This document shows positions 35,901 to 51,054 of a DNA stretch of 64,000 nt, in pieces. The first letter of the stretch is position 1; every line of letters begins with the position of its first letter. The position numbers were made by a program, and so were the translations under genes. Origin of the DNA: Rhopalosiphum padi (lineage: Eukaryota; Arthropoda; Insecta; Hemiptera; Aphididae); contig NC_083599.1 of NCBI RefSeq assembly GCF_020882245.1, forward strand, positions 51,548,748-51,612,747, written 5' to 3'. The notes under the pieces are model-generated. The model was given only the letters and a program-made list of their open reading frames with translations. It made no database searches and was not told the DNA's origin.

Positions 35901-38900
35901 CAAATGTTTTTTAAATATGTTGCCAGTGGAATTTCATATAATTTTTATTATAAAAAATGGAAATCAAGTGTAAAAAGTCAAATAATATTTTTTATTACTT
36001 TTCATATTTCTAATAACTGCAAATACGTATAACAGCTATCAATTTTTATAATTATATGACATACTTAATAAATTGAACAATTTATTTTAACAATTTTTTT
36101 TATTTTACACATTAAATTAAGTCACAATTTAATGTAAACATAACATTTTAATGTTGTTTTCATAAGTGCAATATTATTTAATATTTTAATTTTCGTGGTA
36201 ATTCTTGAGATTAATTGGCGTCTTAATGCATCTTAAGCAGTCTATATTGTTGAATAAAATAAAAATAAAATTGTGTATTGAAGAAAATAATCCAATTAAG
36301 CCTAATATCGAGTAACATTTAAAATGTCAATCAAAATATTATCTTGTCTTTTAAATTTACATTATTTAATGGTTTCACATCTGTGTGGATTTTGTAAGTG
36401 TCAAATATGAGAATAAGTGAAAGAAATTACAGTAAATAGGTATTCAATTTAATTTTTGTTTCATAAAACCATTGTTTTTATTATAATGTTGGCAATGATG
36501 ATGATGTGTAATGTCGCATTTGATCGATAAGAAATAGGTACCTACTTAGATACTCTGATAGGTACAAGGTATAATAACCTAAGGCCAAAGGAAGGACAAA
36601 AATAATAAGTATAAATTAATAATCTAGAAGGGGTTGTATTTACAATATACATTTATATTATATATATCTATATAATATAATGAAAAAAAATGTATGTAAT
36701 AAACCTTTTTGAATAACTTTGAAAAAACGAGGTAATAAAATTGAGGTTAACGCGTACAACACGCGATTGCTAGTATTCACACGCAGCTTGAAAATGCATT
36801 TATTTGTTTTTATCGCAAAACTTTTTGCACGATTTGTCAATTTGTCACGTAAAAAAAAATAATGTAATTCATACAAATATAATATTAATTCATTAAATTA
36901 AATTAAATAAATTATGTGATTTATATAAAAGAAAAATGTTGCATTTGATCAGTTTAATCTTATTTTATTCTTGGTTAAATTATGAAAACACAAGTAAATA
37001 TCAAAAATAATTTGTAATCTAAGTAATTTCAAATTATATCTAATGACATTAAATATTCGCCAGTTCGCCACTATATAATATGTTGTTTCCTAAAATCAAC
37101 ACAAGCTTGCGTTTGGGGGTTCTAATATAAATAAAATTATAAACTATAAAATATGTATAAATGTTAAATGTATGTATATAATATGTATATATTTCTTGGA
37201 GACGTTCTATGATTATTTTTTTTAAGGAGTACCTGAAGGCGTATGAGTGGAGCCTAGTACAATGGCTTACCTACTACCACTTTCATGTTGGGTTTGTATC
37301 AAGACGATAAATATATCGTAAAAACTCATCAGATATTAAAATTTGTATAATGGGTAAATAAACTGCAGTTTTGTATTTAAAAACTAATAGATATTTTTAT
37401 TTAATTTTTTATCCAAATTATTCTTTAGAATTGTATTAGTTAACCTTCTAGAATCTAGAACGTACCTTTTGTGCCTAGTACCTACTTATATAAACTTTTG
37501 TTGTTTTTATATTTTATTTTTGAGATTATCATGAATTCATAATATTCTAAAATAAAAATTATTTTATAAATTTAACCAGATCGGTAGCTAGATTTTAATT
37601 AAATTTAGATATCAGAAATATCTAAGACTTTTTAAAACAATTAATAATTTACGTAGGTACCTAGTTTATGTAACTATTTATCATTATGTTATTACTATAT
37701 GTTCAATAAAATTAAATCATTGATCATGTATTTTCATAATTTCCGTGAATAATTATTTAATAAATAATATTCACTACCTACGTATATTAATAAGTAAAGG
37801 ATCTCTCAAATAAATATTTACTTGTTTATAATTTAACATTGTATTATGAATATTTTGATGAAGAAATATTATGATATCAACACTGACCTATAAACCTAAA
37901 TAATTTTGCTTTTTTATTTTATTACATTTTCTTGTTATTTACAAATATTTGTATAAAGATCGTAATGATGACGTGTCTTTAATAATTAAAAATGAGATAT
38001 TATAACACTATAATAAATTGTCTATGTTAAAACAAAACATTTTGTACATGGATGTAAATGTTTTTTATTCAAATGCTACTGTTTAAATGGATTCATTCTA
38101 AATTTTAGTAAATACATTGAAGTATTTAACATAATATATGAATTTAAGTAATACAGCAATAATTGCTATAACTGAAAATACATCAAATAATATCATAAAA
38201 TATATGGATCATATTATATATACTGCTATATTAAATTTTTTCTTTACTAAAGAATTTAGAGATTTATTATATTCAATTTTACATCAGTTATCATTTGATA
38301 GCATGTTGAGAATATTGTTTTAAAGTTAACATTGTTATCAACTTGATTATTTTTACAAAAATATAGTTTTGTTACTTTTTAGTCAATAATAAATCAATTA
38401 TTGTAGTACTGATATAATACATTTCATTATATTTATTAAAAATGTAAAAGTAAATAAATTGGTTAACATTTGAAAATTATTTTACAACTATTATGATATT
38501 GTTATAGGCATTGTTATAATTTAAAAGTATATAAAATAATATATTGATTTTAAAAAAATATGGTGACAATATTTTTAATTTTTTTAATTATTCTTTTAAA
38601 ATAATAGGTACATCAACGTATTTTGAATTTTAATTAGGAATAAATTAAATGTACAAAAATAAAATTATTTAATTACATTAATGTACTGTTGTGAAGACAA
38701 GACGTGTGCTATGAACAATTCGATGAGGTGCATAAGTGCTAATGCACTCAAATGTTCAAAGCCCATTACTTTATTATTTGAATCATGTATGTATTAAGTA
38801 AACTGTATGACAAAATATTTATTTAATTTATATATTTAGTAACACAATTGTTAAATTGTATCTAATATTTTAAGTTATAGATACGAGTATGGCATGTGAA

Positions 38901-39430
38901 TTATTTGTAGTTTTGTTTTATTGACTGACTAAGTGAATATTTATTAGTGGTAAGTGAGCCTAATATTAAAAGTTATGAATGATATGAAAAAATATTTAAT
39001 GATAGAAAATTCGTTAGTTTGCTAGTTTTAAAATGTATCTATCTGTGTTCTATACATATTACATTTTTTTAAATCATATAAAAGCGTTGATAGTACTAAT
39101 AAGTATAAAAATATATTAATATATATTAATAATATTATATTTTATTCGATGAAACAACTTTAAGTACATTTTCTAGAACTCAGATAAAAATGATATTTCT
39201 TGTATTTATTGAAGTTTTAATATTAGTTGTAAAAATATACACACATTTTTTATTATCAAAAATATTTAGACAACTCTTGTTTTAAGGTTTTAGCAAATTA
39301 GATGAAATTTATAGGTAATATATAAATAAACAAAAATTTTTCTTCACGTTACTTTTATGTATTAAGAAAATGCACATAACAAGAATTATATTTTTATGTA
39401 GATATCAAAAAGTATCACCAAATATTTGCA
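32916..39430. other. Non-coding AT-rich stretch
   Basis: About 6.5 kb without a recognisable exon or element boundary. Open frames at 35634-35903, 36658-36876 and 38138-38323 have the I/N/Y/F/K-rich composition of random AT-rich DNA and no splice context. Phrases related to the interior of family A occur in places, for example near 35200-35300. Confidence 0.5.
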
Positions 39431-39434
39431 GAAC

Positions 39435-40355
39435 ATATTTATTTTATATTCTGAACGGATTGATGAATGTATTGATTTTATAATGATGAGTGTTTTTTTA
39501 TTTTTGTCATCACGTTTTGGAGTAGTAATAGTGCTTTGATTTTTGACTTCATCCTTTCTTTGAAAAGAAAAATGAATCTAGTTGGTACTTAGGGGGGGGG
39601 GGGGTCGAAAGGAAAAACCCTGAAAATATAATGGAATAACGGGAATTTTTACACATAACCACTTTTCGACAAAATCAATTTTTTAATTTTGCTGTAACTC
39701 AAAAACGAATCATTGTAAATACTTGAAATTTTCACTAAATGTTTATATTAGCGTTATCTATTTATGATTAAATTTTCAAAATATTTTGACCCCTTTTAAG
39801 CTATTTATAGACAATTGAAATTTTCGACTTTTTCTAAGTTTTTTTTTCTTGAAATGCCGACAAAAAAAATTTGGCTATCCAAAAAATCTTTAAAATGTAA
39901 TACAAGATTTATTATAAGTTGTACTTATCGTAGTAAAAAAAAATCATAAATCATTAATCACAATTTTTGTTTATTATAAGCATTTACGAATATTTACGAA
40001 ATATATCAAAATCGCGAAAATTTGCAAGGAATTTTGAAGTTGAAAATTTATAACATTTTTATGATTTATACCTAAGGTTAAAAAATTCAACACAAGATTC
40101 TCCATAATATTTTATGAGCGTATGAAATTTATTTTTTTACAAAATCGCGTAAAATAACGATAATATATTATAATTAATAGGTTATAATAAAATATATCCT
40201 ACTAATTATCCTAGACTAACAAATCATCTCCGTTTAGAACCGTTTTTGTATACAATGATACCTGTCATTGAATTTAAATTTAATACATCCATTATATAGT
40301 GACCTATTCTCCATCTCTACTATAAGCGATACCCACTTGCCCACCCTTTTTTTTA
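39435..40355 (+). repeat. Dispersed repeat family A, near full-length copy
   Basis: It begins TTCTGAACGGATTGATGAAT, then TATTGATTTTATAATG, and ends with CCATCTCTACTATAAGCGAT and CCCACTTGCCCACC. From 39607 rightward it is colinear with 13475-14170. A run of 13 G (39592-39604) sits about 150 bp from the left end, and the GATGAATGTATTG start recurs at 52448. No open frame is seen. This copy and 52440-53500 suggest a unit of about 0.9-1.1 kb. Confidence 0.75.
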
Positions 40356-43300
40356 TTGATCTCAAAAATACGTCAGGAGAAAACGTTAACATTTTTTTTT
40401 GTCACAGTGTCACTTAAATATTTACAATATTAAATTTTTTGTAATTGTGAGAGAAGAATAACCAATTATTAAGAATATACAAAAAAAAAGTATAATATTA
40501 AATTGGTATATATTTGTTTTAGGTTTTAAATAAGATTGTTTCGTTGTTTTTCGGGTTCGAACTAAGATAGATTTTTTTAAGATAGGCTTAATCTTTCAGT
40601 TTGGTATTGGTGGTACTCAATTTGTATATGTTTTTAATTGAGAGGCTAACTTTTGAGGATTCATGCTAAAAAGGTTTTTTTTTGATCATAAGAAATCCGT
40701 GGGTTAGACGTGAAGTGTAGTTTACCAATTGCGCATAAAATTACTTTTTTACATAACAATTGTATTCTAAACATTTTAAGATCGATAGACAAAATGTGTT
40801 CACAATATTTCACAATACCTACCTAAGGAAAATGTATTAATTAGTTATAATTATTATAACATAATAAATTAAAACATTAACCGATTTTTTTGTGAGTATT
40901 ATTAATATATAATATAATATAAATAAATAAATAATTTTTTTTTCGCATTTTACATGTTATTTTTTGATCGTCAATAATTCAAAATTAAATACCAGTTACA
41001 CTTCATTATTATTCGTTTCATAAAATTCTTGACACTGTTATAAAATATTATATATACCCAGTCATTATAACCAGTAATAAATTGATCAATAATTAAGTTT
41101 TATTTTTCAAGCATTTGAGTATGTGTTATACAAGCGAAATCCGTATAATACTTATCTTAAAATATAAGTAGCAACATTGGTACACTGACCCTAAACGAAC
41201 ATTTTGTGTTAGGCGCAATTGGTCCACGGCCATTTATGCAATTTCAACTATACATTTCTTTATATTCTTAGTAAGCACCTATTTAAATGTTTAAAAATAT
41301 ATATATTTACCTATCTAATAATTTATATTTTATTTTGATCTAATTAATAAATGTTATTACGGTAGGTAATAACATTTACGATGTTTAAATTAAAAATTAT
41401 TTAATAATTTTACGCGATGGTATTTTATTTTAGTTATGCGTGTTAATTAAATATACATGAAATTAATTTTTAATGTGTAAATACGTATTATAGTTTTATT
41501 TTATATTTTAATACTAGATAATTATAAATGCAATCAAGTATACAAAAATTTTTATTTAAATTAAAATGAAAACATATATTGGTTTTCTAGTTTACCTAAA
41601 TTATAAATACATTAGCAGATAAAGGTTACATAAACTTACTAGTTCATAGATGACTTTTATAGTATAATTTATTTAAATTCCTTTTTTGACCATTATTGAA
41701 TAAGATTGATCAATATCTTTGGTTTTTAATTCAATATATTTTACAGCTAAACATAATAATATTTTATTTATATTGACCAACATTGTGAAATTAAATGCAT
41801 AAAATCAAATATCGCGTGACAATTTTTCAATTTTATCTAGTTACTAGTTACTAATTTAGTGTGAATTATTGAATTTTTATATTAAAAAATAAAATAATCA
41901 AACAATAATAAATTGATATAATTAGTTTAGTTCAAAATACATTTTGTTTTACAGAGATTTTTCTCATTTTATCAGAAATAATATTAAATTATTATTAGAT
42001 ATACAAGTAATACTTACTTTTATTTGTATTTCTTTGACCAAAAATTTGATATAACACTCACATATTGTACCATAATATATTATGCTTATCATGATAATTT
42101 AAAAACTTATAAATGATGCATGAAAATGTTAAATTAAAAAAAATAATAAATTAAAGTTTGCAGTCTTTATCATCAATTTTTTTAGAATTTTAACGAAATT
42201 ATAGGAAATAATTTTTAACCCAATGTGTGATATTTAAATAAAATTGATTCTGGAAAATATTTATTGAAATAAAGGTAGACTTAAATTGTGTAATTTTGAA
42301 ATACATAGTACTTAATTTTCGTTAAGAATTAAATTTCTAATTGAATAATTATAAATAACGTTGAAGATTAAATCTTATATTTTATATTGTTTAAAAACTT
42401 AAAAGCTTTTTAAGACTAAAATTAAAGTAGATGTTAGTGAACGAATGTTCCATTAAAATAATATAATTTGATGTTATAATCATATGATTTGATGATATTT
42501 ATATTTCGTCAATTTATGCATTGTACAATATATATTAACGTTTGGAAATATTTTAAGCATGAAGTTGAATGGTAAAATATCAGTACTCATATATAATCAT
42601 AATTAAATAAGTTACAGTTGAAGTATAATTTACAATAAAATAAACTTATAGGTATTTCACATTGATTTGAATTGACAAATTATAGTTGTCATTATTGCAA
42701 CTAAACATAAAAAATAATGGAAATTAAATACATAATCTTGTCTTAATATTAATTAATGATTATAATTTATGAAAAGTGATTGTTTCTTTTAATGTTGGTT
42801 AATGATGTAGGTACCTATACTTGGTATTCTTTAAAGTTTAATGTATACTTAGGGAATATGCTTAAGTTTATTCTAAGTTCATCTTATAAATAACTTCTAT
42901 TTTAGTTAATATTTGACCTTAGATGCTCTATATAAAGGATTTATTAGATATGTTAAACTAAAAAAAATTGATTAATATTATACTAGTTAATAGTTAGTAG
43001 GAAGAATGAACGCGGGTTAAACTTATAAGTTGTATGCAATATGCATACTTAAATATTGCATTTTTTTTAAATAATAAATGATACGTAATTATACATTTTT
43101 GTCAAAAAAATTACCAACCAAGTATAAACTATAAAATATAAAATGTAATGAAATATGAGATGTTGTATAGTTACTAAAATGTTAATTTCTGTGTGTAATA
43201 AAAATGGTAATAGTTGTCTTTTAACTTGACAAGATGTATTTTATTAGTTAAAAAAAACCGATGACAAATTGTTGATATAACAACTTAAAACACTACAAAT

Positions 43301-43600
43301 AAGTAGGTAATTCAAACAAATAAAACTAGGATATACATAATCTTATTTCCTTATCTTATTTATTAAAAAGTTAAAAATAGTTTTTTTTTATCTAATAAGA
43401 AAAATATTAATGCTATGAATTATATTATTAGCTGTTAGATAGTGCTTATTATAATATTGAGTACCTACACCAAAGTTATTGATTAATTTTTAGATAATAA
43501 TGATCTTATCCACATAATATCCTTAGGTATAGATATAATATGTAAAACAGTAGGCGTGTTTTACGTTCCAGTTTTTTTTTGGCTAGGCATTTAAATAATT
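40356..43600. other. Non-coding AT-rich stretch
   Basis: No exon, RNA gene or element boundary recognised. Confidence 0.5.
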
Positions 43601-43627
43601 CTATGATTTTTTTTTTTTACAGAGTTA

Positions 43628-43969
43628 ATGCTAATATTTACTCCTCTTTCCCTAAGTTTGACAGAATCATTTTTGTGTTGTCGTTGGAGGGCACACATTA
43701 TATTTCTATATTCTAGTATTTCGTTGAGACATCTGAATAGTATCATTTTAATTTTTTACAGAATTGTTGTAAATACACCCTCCTTCCCAAATATCATAGC
43801 TCAACCTTTTTTCACAGTTTGGTCCAAGAAAACAACTTCGTTTTCTATTTTTCATAAATTTCATAATTTTTTTTACGAACCGAGCTACTTATACAGAAAA
43901 TACCAAATATGTATGATGTATAAATGTCATTTAAATTTCCTCCGATTCATTAACCCAGTACATCATTAA
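43628..43969 (+). other. Unrecognised 113-codon open frame
   Basis: The longest open frame of the desert region. It is preceded by a pyrimidine tract ending in TTTTTTTTTTTTACAG (43607-43622), which would make a good splice acceptor. The translation (MLIFTPLSLSLTESFLCCRW...) is hydrophobic at the start and then aromatic- and histidine-rich. I see no known domain and no clear donor at its end. It may be chance, given the tract is common in this DNA, or a terminal exon. Confidence 0.2.
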
Positions 43970-46900
43970 TTATTTAATTAATTCTGTACCTATATTATGT
44001 AAATAAGTCCACCTAATATATTCCATGTGTGAGTATTTATACTGTTTCAAAATGAGAAGGTAGTTTTGATTGTTAAAAATCAATAATACTTCGAATTTTG
44101 GAATTCCCTATCATATTCTTTTAAAATCCTATACTTGAAGTGATAATATTTTTATATATAATAGACAACTATTACGTTTCACATAATATACTATTAATAC
44201 ACAACATATTTTATTAGTCATTAGATAAATCAATCGTGGTAAGAAGACCAATTCTCATATCTATCTATTCTAACTCATTTACTTTATATGGACAATTAGT
44301 AATGTCAATAATTTTTTTATGCTCTGACATGTCCGTTTTTTTAAAGAAGTGTTTACCTATGTACTATTAACTGAGCGTTTAGATAAGTCCATTTATATAT
44401 AAATAATTATTCAGTATATGCATTGCATAACTCTTTTGTTTTATAAAGATAGGTTGGTAATCGTATAAAACTGTTACTATCTTCTTTTTCAAATAAATAA
44501 TATATTAGCGTTATACAATAAAGGTCATAATTAATATACTACAAATATTGTAATTAATTATTAACTATAATTAATAGTATGAATAAATTTGCATATGCTG
44601 TAATATAAATATATATTCAAAGTTTTAATAATTTCATACTTAAAACTATTTAAGAATAATATGTTTCACTTTAATAGGAGTTCAGTTTTTGAATAACCAA
44701 AAATAATCTTATACTTAAACTACAAAGTAAGTAATGAATAATAAAAGTCAAAAAAATATTAGTTGAAATTTAGTTAGGTATACAGTTGAATAAAAAATAA
44801 GTTTAATAAGCTACAAAGATCATTTTATCATCTTATTTTTATACAATTTAAGTTCTAAATTAATTAATTTTTAAGTCTAAGAACCTTAACCATTAATTAT
44901 TAATCATAAACATTTAGTAATTTATAAAATAATAGAATCCTATAATATTAAACATTTATTTGATAAAAATTGAAATTAGAATAACTAAGGCTAGTAAATT
45001 GTAATATATTTTTCGGTCTTAGAATTTTTAAAATGTATACTGTAATGCTGGAGGCTACTGTAATGTTTGTGTTAGATTTTATTTTTATGAAAAATCGTTG
45101 TATTAAAAAATAATGTAGGTATCGGTTAAGTAAAAGTGTAGACCAGCATAATATAATATATTTTTCTGAGGATAAAATATTTTATACCTGTTATATTTGT
45201 ATTAAAATGTTATTGAGGACAGTAAATAATAATACATGCAATAAAAAACAGTAACTGTGATTAAAATGTTTTGAACTAAAACCAAAATCTAAGATCGTTC
45301 AAGAGAAATAGTTATTTTTTTTTAAAAAATATGTATACTTTTTACAAAATTTAACTTTAAACTTATAAAACAAATTGCAACCATATTATAATAAGTTAGT
45401 AAGAATAATTATTTGAAACTTAATTTAAAATGTTTAAGTTTATTTTTCATAAACAAAATATTGATTTCATGAATAGAAAAAAAATTAAGTATAAAATTGT
45501 TTACAAACTGCTTAAAAAATCAAAATATTTGAAAAATGATAGTATTACATTACAAATATGAATTTGTTTTAATGTTTATTAGGTAAAAATATAACGTTTT
45601 TACAATTTTTATTTTTTTTCAATAACAACAAAAAGTTAAATAGTTTTGGTCAAAAATTGGTATTGTGTAAATAATAAATATTTTGAGTTCCTGCAAATGT
45701 TTGTTGGTTTTTTATAATTATCTAGCCCTAGTTTTTAATGACAATTCAAAATCAGTTCTAATCCATGGACCGTATACTTAGTATAAGGTCTATGTTCTAG
45801 TCTGATAACATTTCTTATCACACTAAATGTTGAGTAATGGAGTAAATTTTTCTCTGTATAGTTAATAGATAAAAAACAAATCCAAATTATACTAAAACGT
45901 CTAAAACCAATAAATGTCTTGCTCAATTTAAAATGTAAAATTGTACATACAAGAGAATACTATATTTCGCAATAAATACAACAATTTAAAGTACCAACAT
46001 ATATTTTTTATAATATCGATTAGAAAATAAGTCAAATATATTTTATTAAAAACTGATGAGTCATAAATTTCACTATTCCTTAAGGAAATATAATTTTTTT
46101 TTTAAGTAATCTCTTTCATCTTTTTTACTCGTCCAACTGTCTAATTTTAGTACATGGAATAATGCATTTTTAAATAATAATATTTAAGCAGACTATTTAA
46201 ATAAAATATGTGTACATAAAACTAAATTATGTGGTTCTATGAAGAAAATAAGAAACTACTCATTACATTTTTAATGATATTTTTTTCACTTTGTTGTCCG
46301 GCGTGTTATATAGGCAATTTCAGTATATCTGTGTGTAGGTGGCTTTCAAACAATAACTCATGCAGTCGTGTAATATTATTATTTAATCAAGGAGTATTTT
46401 GTTACAACGACATATCCGTACATTTAAAATAGCCAGAAATTCTGTTTTGTAGTTCAACCGCTACTAACTTAGATATATTTACATTTGTAAAATAAACATT
46501 AAATATTAAGATATTTTTTAATTTTTAAAAATATGATTTTATATTCGGGTTGATTTTAAAATTTATAAATATTTTTAAAGGATATTTATGTTATTGCCAT
46601 GTTACAGTCAATATAATGTACCCATCACGTATCATATATATTCTATAATATTATTCTCAGGTATTCTGTGGGGACAATAATTTATGATATATTCTATATA
46701 TATCATTCATATGTATCTATGACCGTTACTTACGTTATTCTATTATGTAATGTATTGTGATATGTATATACCTTGATAAGTATGTAAAATCTAAATTAAA
46801 CCTTAATAAAATTAATCTGCAGATTTTTAGTGGGTCTCTACTTATTTTTATTATTATATTATAAATAAAATAAAAATTAATAAATGTATAATTTAAGCAT

Positions 46901-49860
46901 ACAATCATAAAATAAAGTGCCTAAAATCTCAAACGGTAGGTGAAAAAAAAGGAATTATTATTGAAACACTGAGAGAGTATGATCTACATTAAAAAAGACA
47001 AATATGCAATAACTGTAGCAACATCTATCGTAAAAACAATATTAATTACCTACCAAGAGAAAATATTTTATAATATAAATTATATAACATATAGGTGTTA
47101 TTGAATTAATGTGCGTCCATTTTATCATCGAAATAACAATTTCAGAAGTATATTATTTTTGTACTAATCGTTTACACCCATAGCAGGTATACGTATAAAA
47201 TACTATAATGTAATAAATTATTATAATATTATACAAAAAATTATTCGAGGTTGAGTGTGGATAATATGGTGATATTAGTATTTTTTTATTAAATTATTTA
47301 AAAATATTTGTATTAAAAACTTGGTAAAATCATACACATAATAATTATTATTTATGTAGGTATTTCAATTTTGATAATAATATAATAACCTATATCATAT
47401 ATTCATATGACAAAAAATTTAAATGATTATTATTTCCAATTCACTTAATATGTATAGCAAGGACAGGGCACCAAACACGAAAAGCACCCCTGGGCCACCA
47501 TTCTTATATGTACATTCTGAACTACAATTACCTTTATTATTTTAGGTTTTTATTTTTAATAATAATTTAACTCGTTTTGTATTATAATATAAGCAAGATA
47601 AATTATAATAAAATCATGATTATTATAGTTTATAAGTATAATATTATATTGTATCTGCATAAATAAAATAAATATAGACATAATAATTGCACTAAATTAA
47701 AAATGTCGCTGAATGTTGATATTATTAGATATTAAAAATATTAAATATATATTAATTGTTCAATTTTTTTTTAATATTATTATATTACTATATTTTTAAA
47801 ATTTCTTTTTTATTCTATTTTTAAACAGCGGCTTAGATTGAAATAAATAATTATTTTCATCTAAATTTGAATAACAATTATATAAACACAAATAATATAC
47901 ATTCTTATAATACATGCATTTTTGAATATAGTATCGTTTATCATAAAAGTGTCATTCATTTTAGGCAAAATCATAACTTTCAGTCTTAGCTTTGAAAAAA
48001 TTTTATGGGACTCCAAATTAATTTTGTACCCTAAGCTAAAAATATAGTCCACTTGTGTTCTAACATATAAATATATATACATATATATTATAAACTACTG
48101 TCAAATTTTTAATACTATTTTAGAGGTAGGTTCGAGTATGGTGTGTATACTTTTGTACAATTAACTATAATCAATTTCATTTCAACATTAATTTAATCAT
48201 AAATGTATCTTTTCTATACGTATAGAATTGAATATGCTGTAAACTGATGTTCCGTACATAATTTGTCACTTACAATATATATATAAAATGTAATGTATCA
48301 AAATATTTTGAAATCGAATGAATTGTTACGCTAGAATTCATTGATATTCAATGACATTTTAATCCTCATATAGATAATTTATTAGTTTTAACAAAGACTA
48401 ATCCATTTCAATAAAAAAAATAAAAAACAATGAATAATCAACATATTCTAGAAGATCAATATATCCTAATTTATGAGATATGTTAATTTATTTGGAAAAT
48501 TTCTGATATTTTAATCAGTTATTTTTGAATATAAAATTAATTTCCTTTAGTTTTGGTGAAAAGGGTTGTAGAAGTTTCTCATAATTATCTATTAGATTTG
48601 AAACATGCACCATGAAGCCTTACTTATACATAACAATAAATAATTAGAAAATAATCTTAACTCTAAAATAAGTATTTTATAAAATAATAAAACAAAAATT
48701 AAAACAGCATAAAATTGTGTATTAAAAAATTATGTAAGTATTAAATATTAATAAGTGCAAAGTAACATACTCATAATTACATAATTACATAATTAGACAT
48801 TTTTATTTATGTTTTATTGTTGTTATTGTAAAAAGCTGGTTTACGAGTTTACGACCATAAGGTTACAAGTAAATTATATTTTTATAATATTTAAAAATTG
48901 AATTTATTTGTTATGGATTTAGAATGTTCTTAAAAGTTAGATTATAGCTTAAGCTATGATTAAGTATTTATTATTTAAGTGATCTTATATAATAAATATA
49001 TCTTTATAGCTTTACAAAATATACACTACACGTTTATTAGATTTATTTAATATATTTAGGATTATATTGTATTATTGGGTCTAGTATTTCATTTTCTTTT
49101 AAGTTGATATGTTTCTGTAATATAATATACCAGTGTTTCTTATTTTTTTTTTTTTTGCAATGTATAGACTCACAAATTAACTGTTTATTGGGTATGCGAC
49201 CTCCCATAAAAAAAAATACATGTCATAATATAATAAATATTATCATTAATAATGTTTATTATAAGCTGTGCTTTTAATAAAGTACAACAAAAAACAATAA
49301 TTATTTAATTCTGCTTAATATAATTATTATTTATTTGGAATTGAGAGTCTAATCGACTAATCGTAAACTAAAATTTGTCGTTTAAACCTATTTTCGTAGT
49401 CTTGATGTACTGCCCAATGCTTATAACTGTATGGACAATTGATCAATACCGCATCGACAGTCATTAGACAGTCAGTAAACGTATCAAATAAAACATAACT
49501 TAACTCTTAAGATTTTATCAATTTACGGTTTAAAATTATTTTCATATATTTATTTAAATTTGTTTTTACATATATAATTAAGATCCTATTAGTTAAGTAA
49601 CACCTCGAGTCATGACCCATCAAAAATATTTCGTGCTTCAATGTTGGGTTGGAAACACTAATAGTCTGTATCATTTTCTCCTAGTAAATAACATGATAAA
49701 ATATTATAATAATCATTATTACAATAGGTGTATACGAGTACAACGTTTTTAACAAAAATATGTTCAAGTTACAGTATCATTAATAGAAAAATTAATCACT
49801 AATAGTCATATAAATACATTATAAATGTTCTTAGAAATAGAGCCTGACACAATGTAATCA
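43970..49860. other. Non-coding AT-rich stretch
   Basis: No convincing exon. A 67-codon plus frame at 46229-46432 and minus frames at 45735 and 47861 are unrecognised and lack splice context. A small GC-richer patch at 47460-47510 (AGGGCACCAAACACGAAAAG, then CACCCCTGG) resembles a collapsed transposon end. Confidence 0.5.
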
Positions 49861-49879
49861 TTATCAGAATTAAGAAACA

Positions 49880-50035
49880 TTTTTCGTATCCGATGGTTAA
49901 ATAATCGAATTAAATAATATAATTACAAAATTAATTCAAATTTCAATACATCCATTACAGTGATACGCTCACCGTTTATACTAGAAACCTACTATACAGC
50001 ATAGTGATGATTTTCCCGTTTTTTCAGTTTTATCA
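49880..50035 (+). repeat. Dispersed repeat family A, right-end fragment
   Basis: Contains TTCAAATTTCAATACATCCA, TTACAGTGATACGCTC and CTACTATACAGCATAGTGAT in the order typical of the family's right end. Confidence 0.6.
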
Positions 50036-51054
50036 TATATAATTTTTTTTGAACTGTATAGTTATATTTTTTTAATTTTTGTAAATGAAATTTATCTATT
50101 TGATTTTTGAGTATTAATCATTTAATTTTGAATAATTTTACTCTAGTTCTATAATTTTTAAAATCTTTAACTTTTTTTTTTCAAACATTTAATCTTTTAT
50201 AATATTTGAATAATATTCGTATCTATTACAATGCAAAATAACGCCCAGTGGTTTTTCCTCATTTAAAATAAATCACACCAGATAGTAAATATAAAACGAT
50301 GGCAAATATGGAAAACACATTCAATTTTGTTCATAAATACATGCGGGCTTTCGGATATATTTTATTATAATAATATTATATACTATAGAATAGTTATAAA
50401 ATAAATTTAACGTGATGAAGACATTGGTGTGCTTTCCTACCTCTACTGCATATTTACAGAATACTATCTACCCCAGTCTAACTAAAAATACAACAATTTT
50501 AGATTATTTTATGATAATTTAAAATGTGTGACAGAGTTATAAAAGAAAAAGTTGAATGTTGAATTCTATTATTTATAAGTATTTTCTATTTTATATATTT
50601 ATATATCTTAAAGATCCGTCAAAGTTTACATATTGGAAAATAATATAGTAAATTAAAATTATTTAATTTATATATTTTAATAGGTAATATTGTATAATAT
50701 TTATTATAAACAGCAATTATTTAAACCATTGATTTTGAAGTTAAATTTAAAGGATAAAATGAAATAATAGGAAAGTTCATTATAAATTATAATATACACA
50801 CTTTGAAATCATTTAAAAAAAAACAAATCACATAAAAAAATTATGCGACTTTTTAAAAAGTATATCGTTGTTTATAGTACTTAATTTTTATCTTTATCGT
50901 ATTGGGATTTTTGTGAATATTCTCCGATGTTACAAGCATGTATTTAATAAGATACTATTGTCATAACTTATAAAGAATATTTTTTGATTCTTAGTAAGTA
51001 GTATATATTTATATAACACATTTGCATGTTCATATAGTTGACACATATTTTTAA

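Noticed and set aside
46229..46432. 67-codon frame with several cysteines
   Set aside because: A possible signal-like start followed by cysteines looked like a small secreted peptide, but there are no splice sites, no mature-peptide pattern, and the codon composition equals the background.
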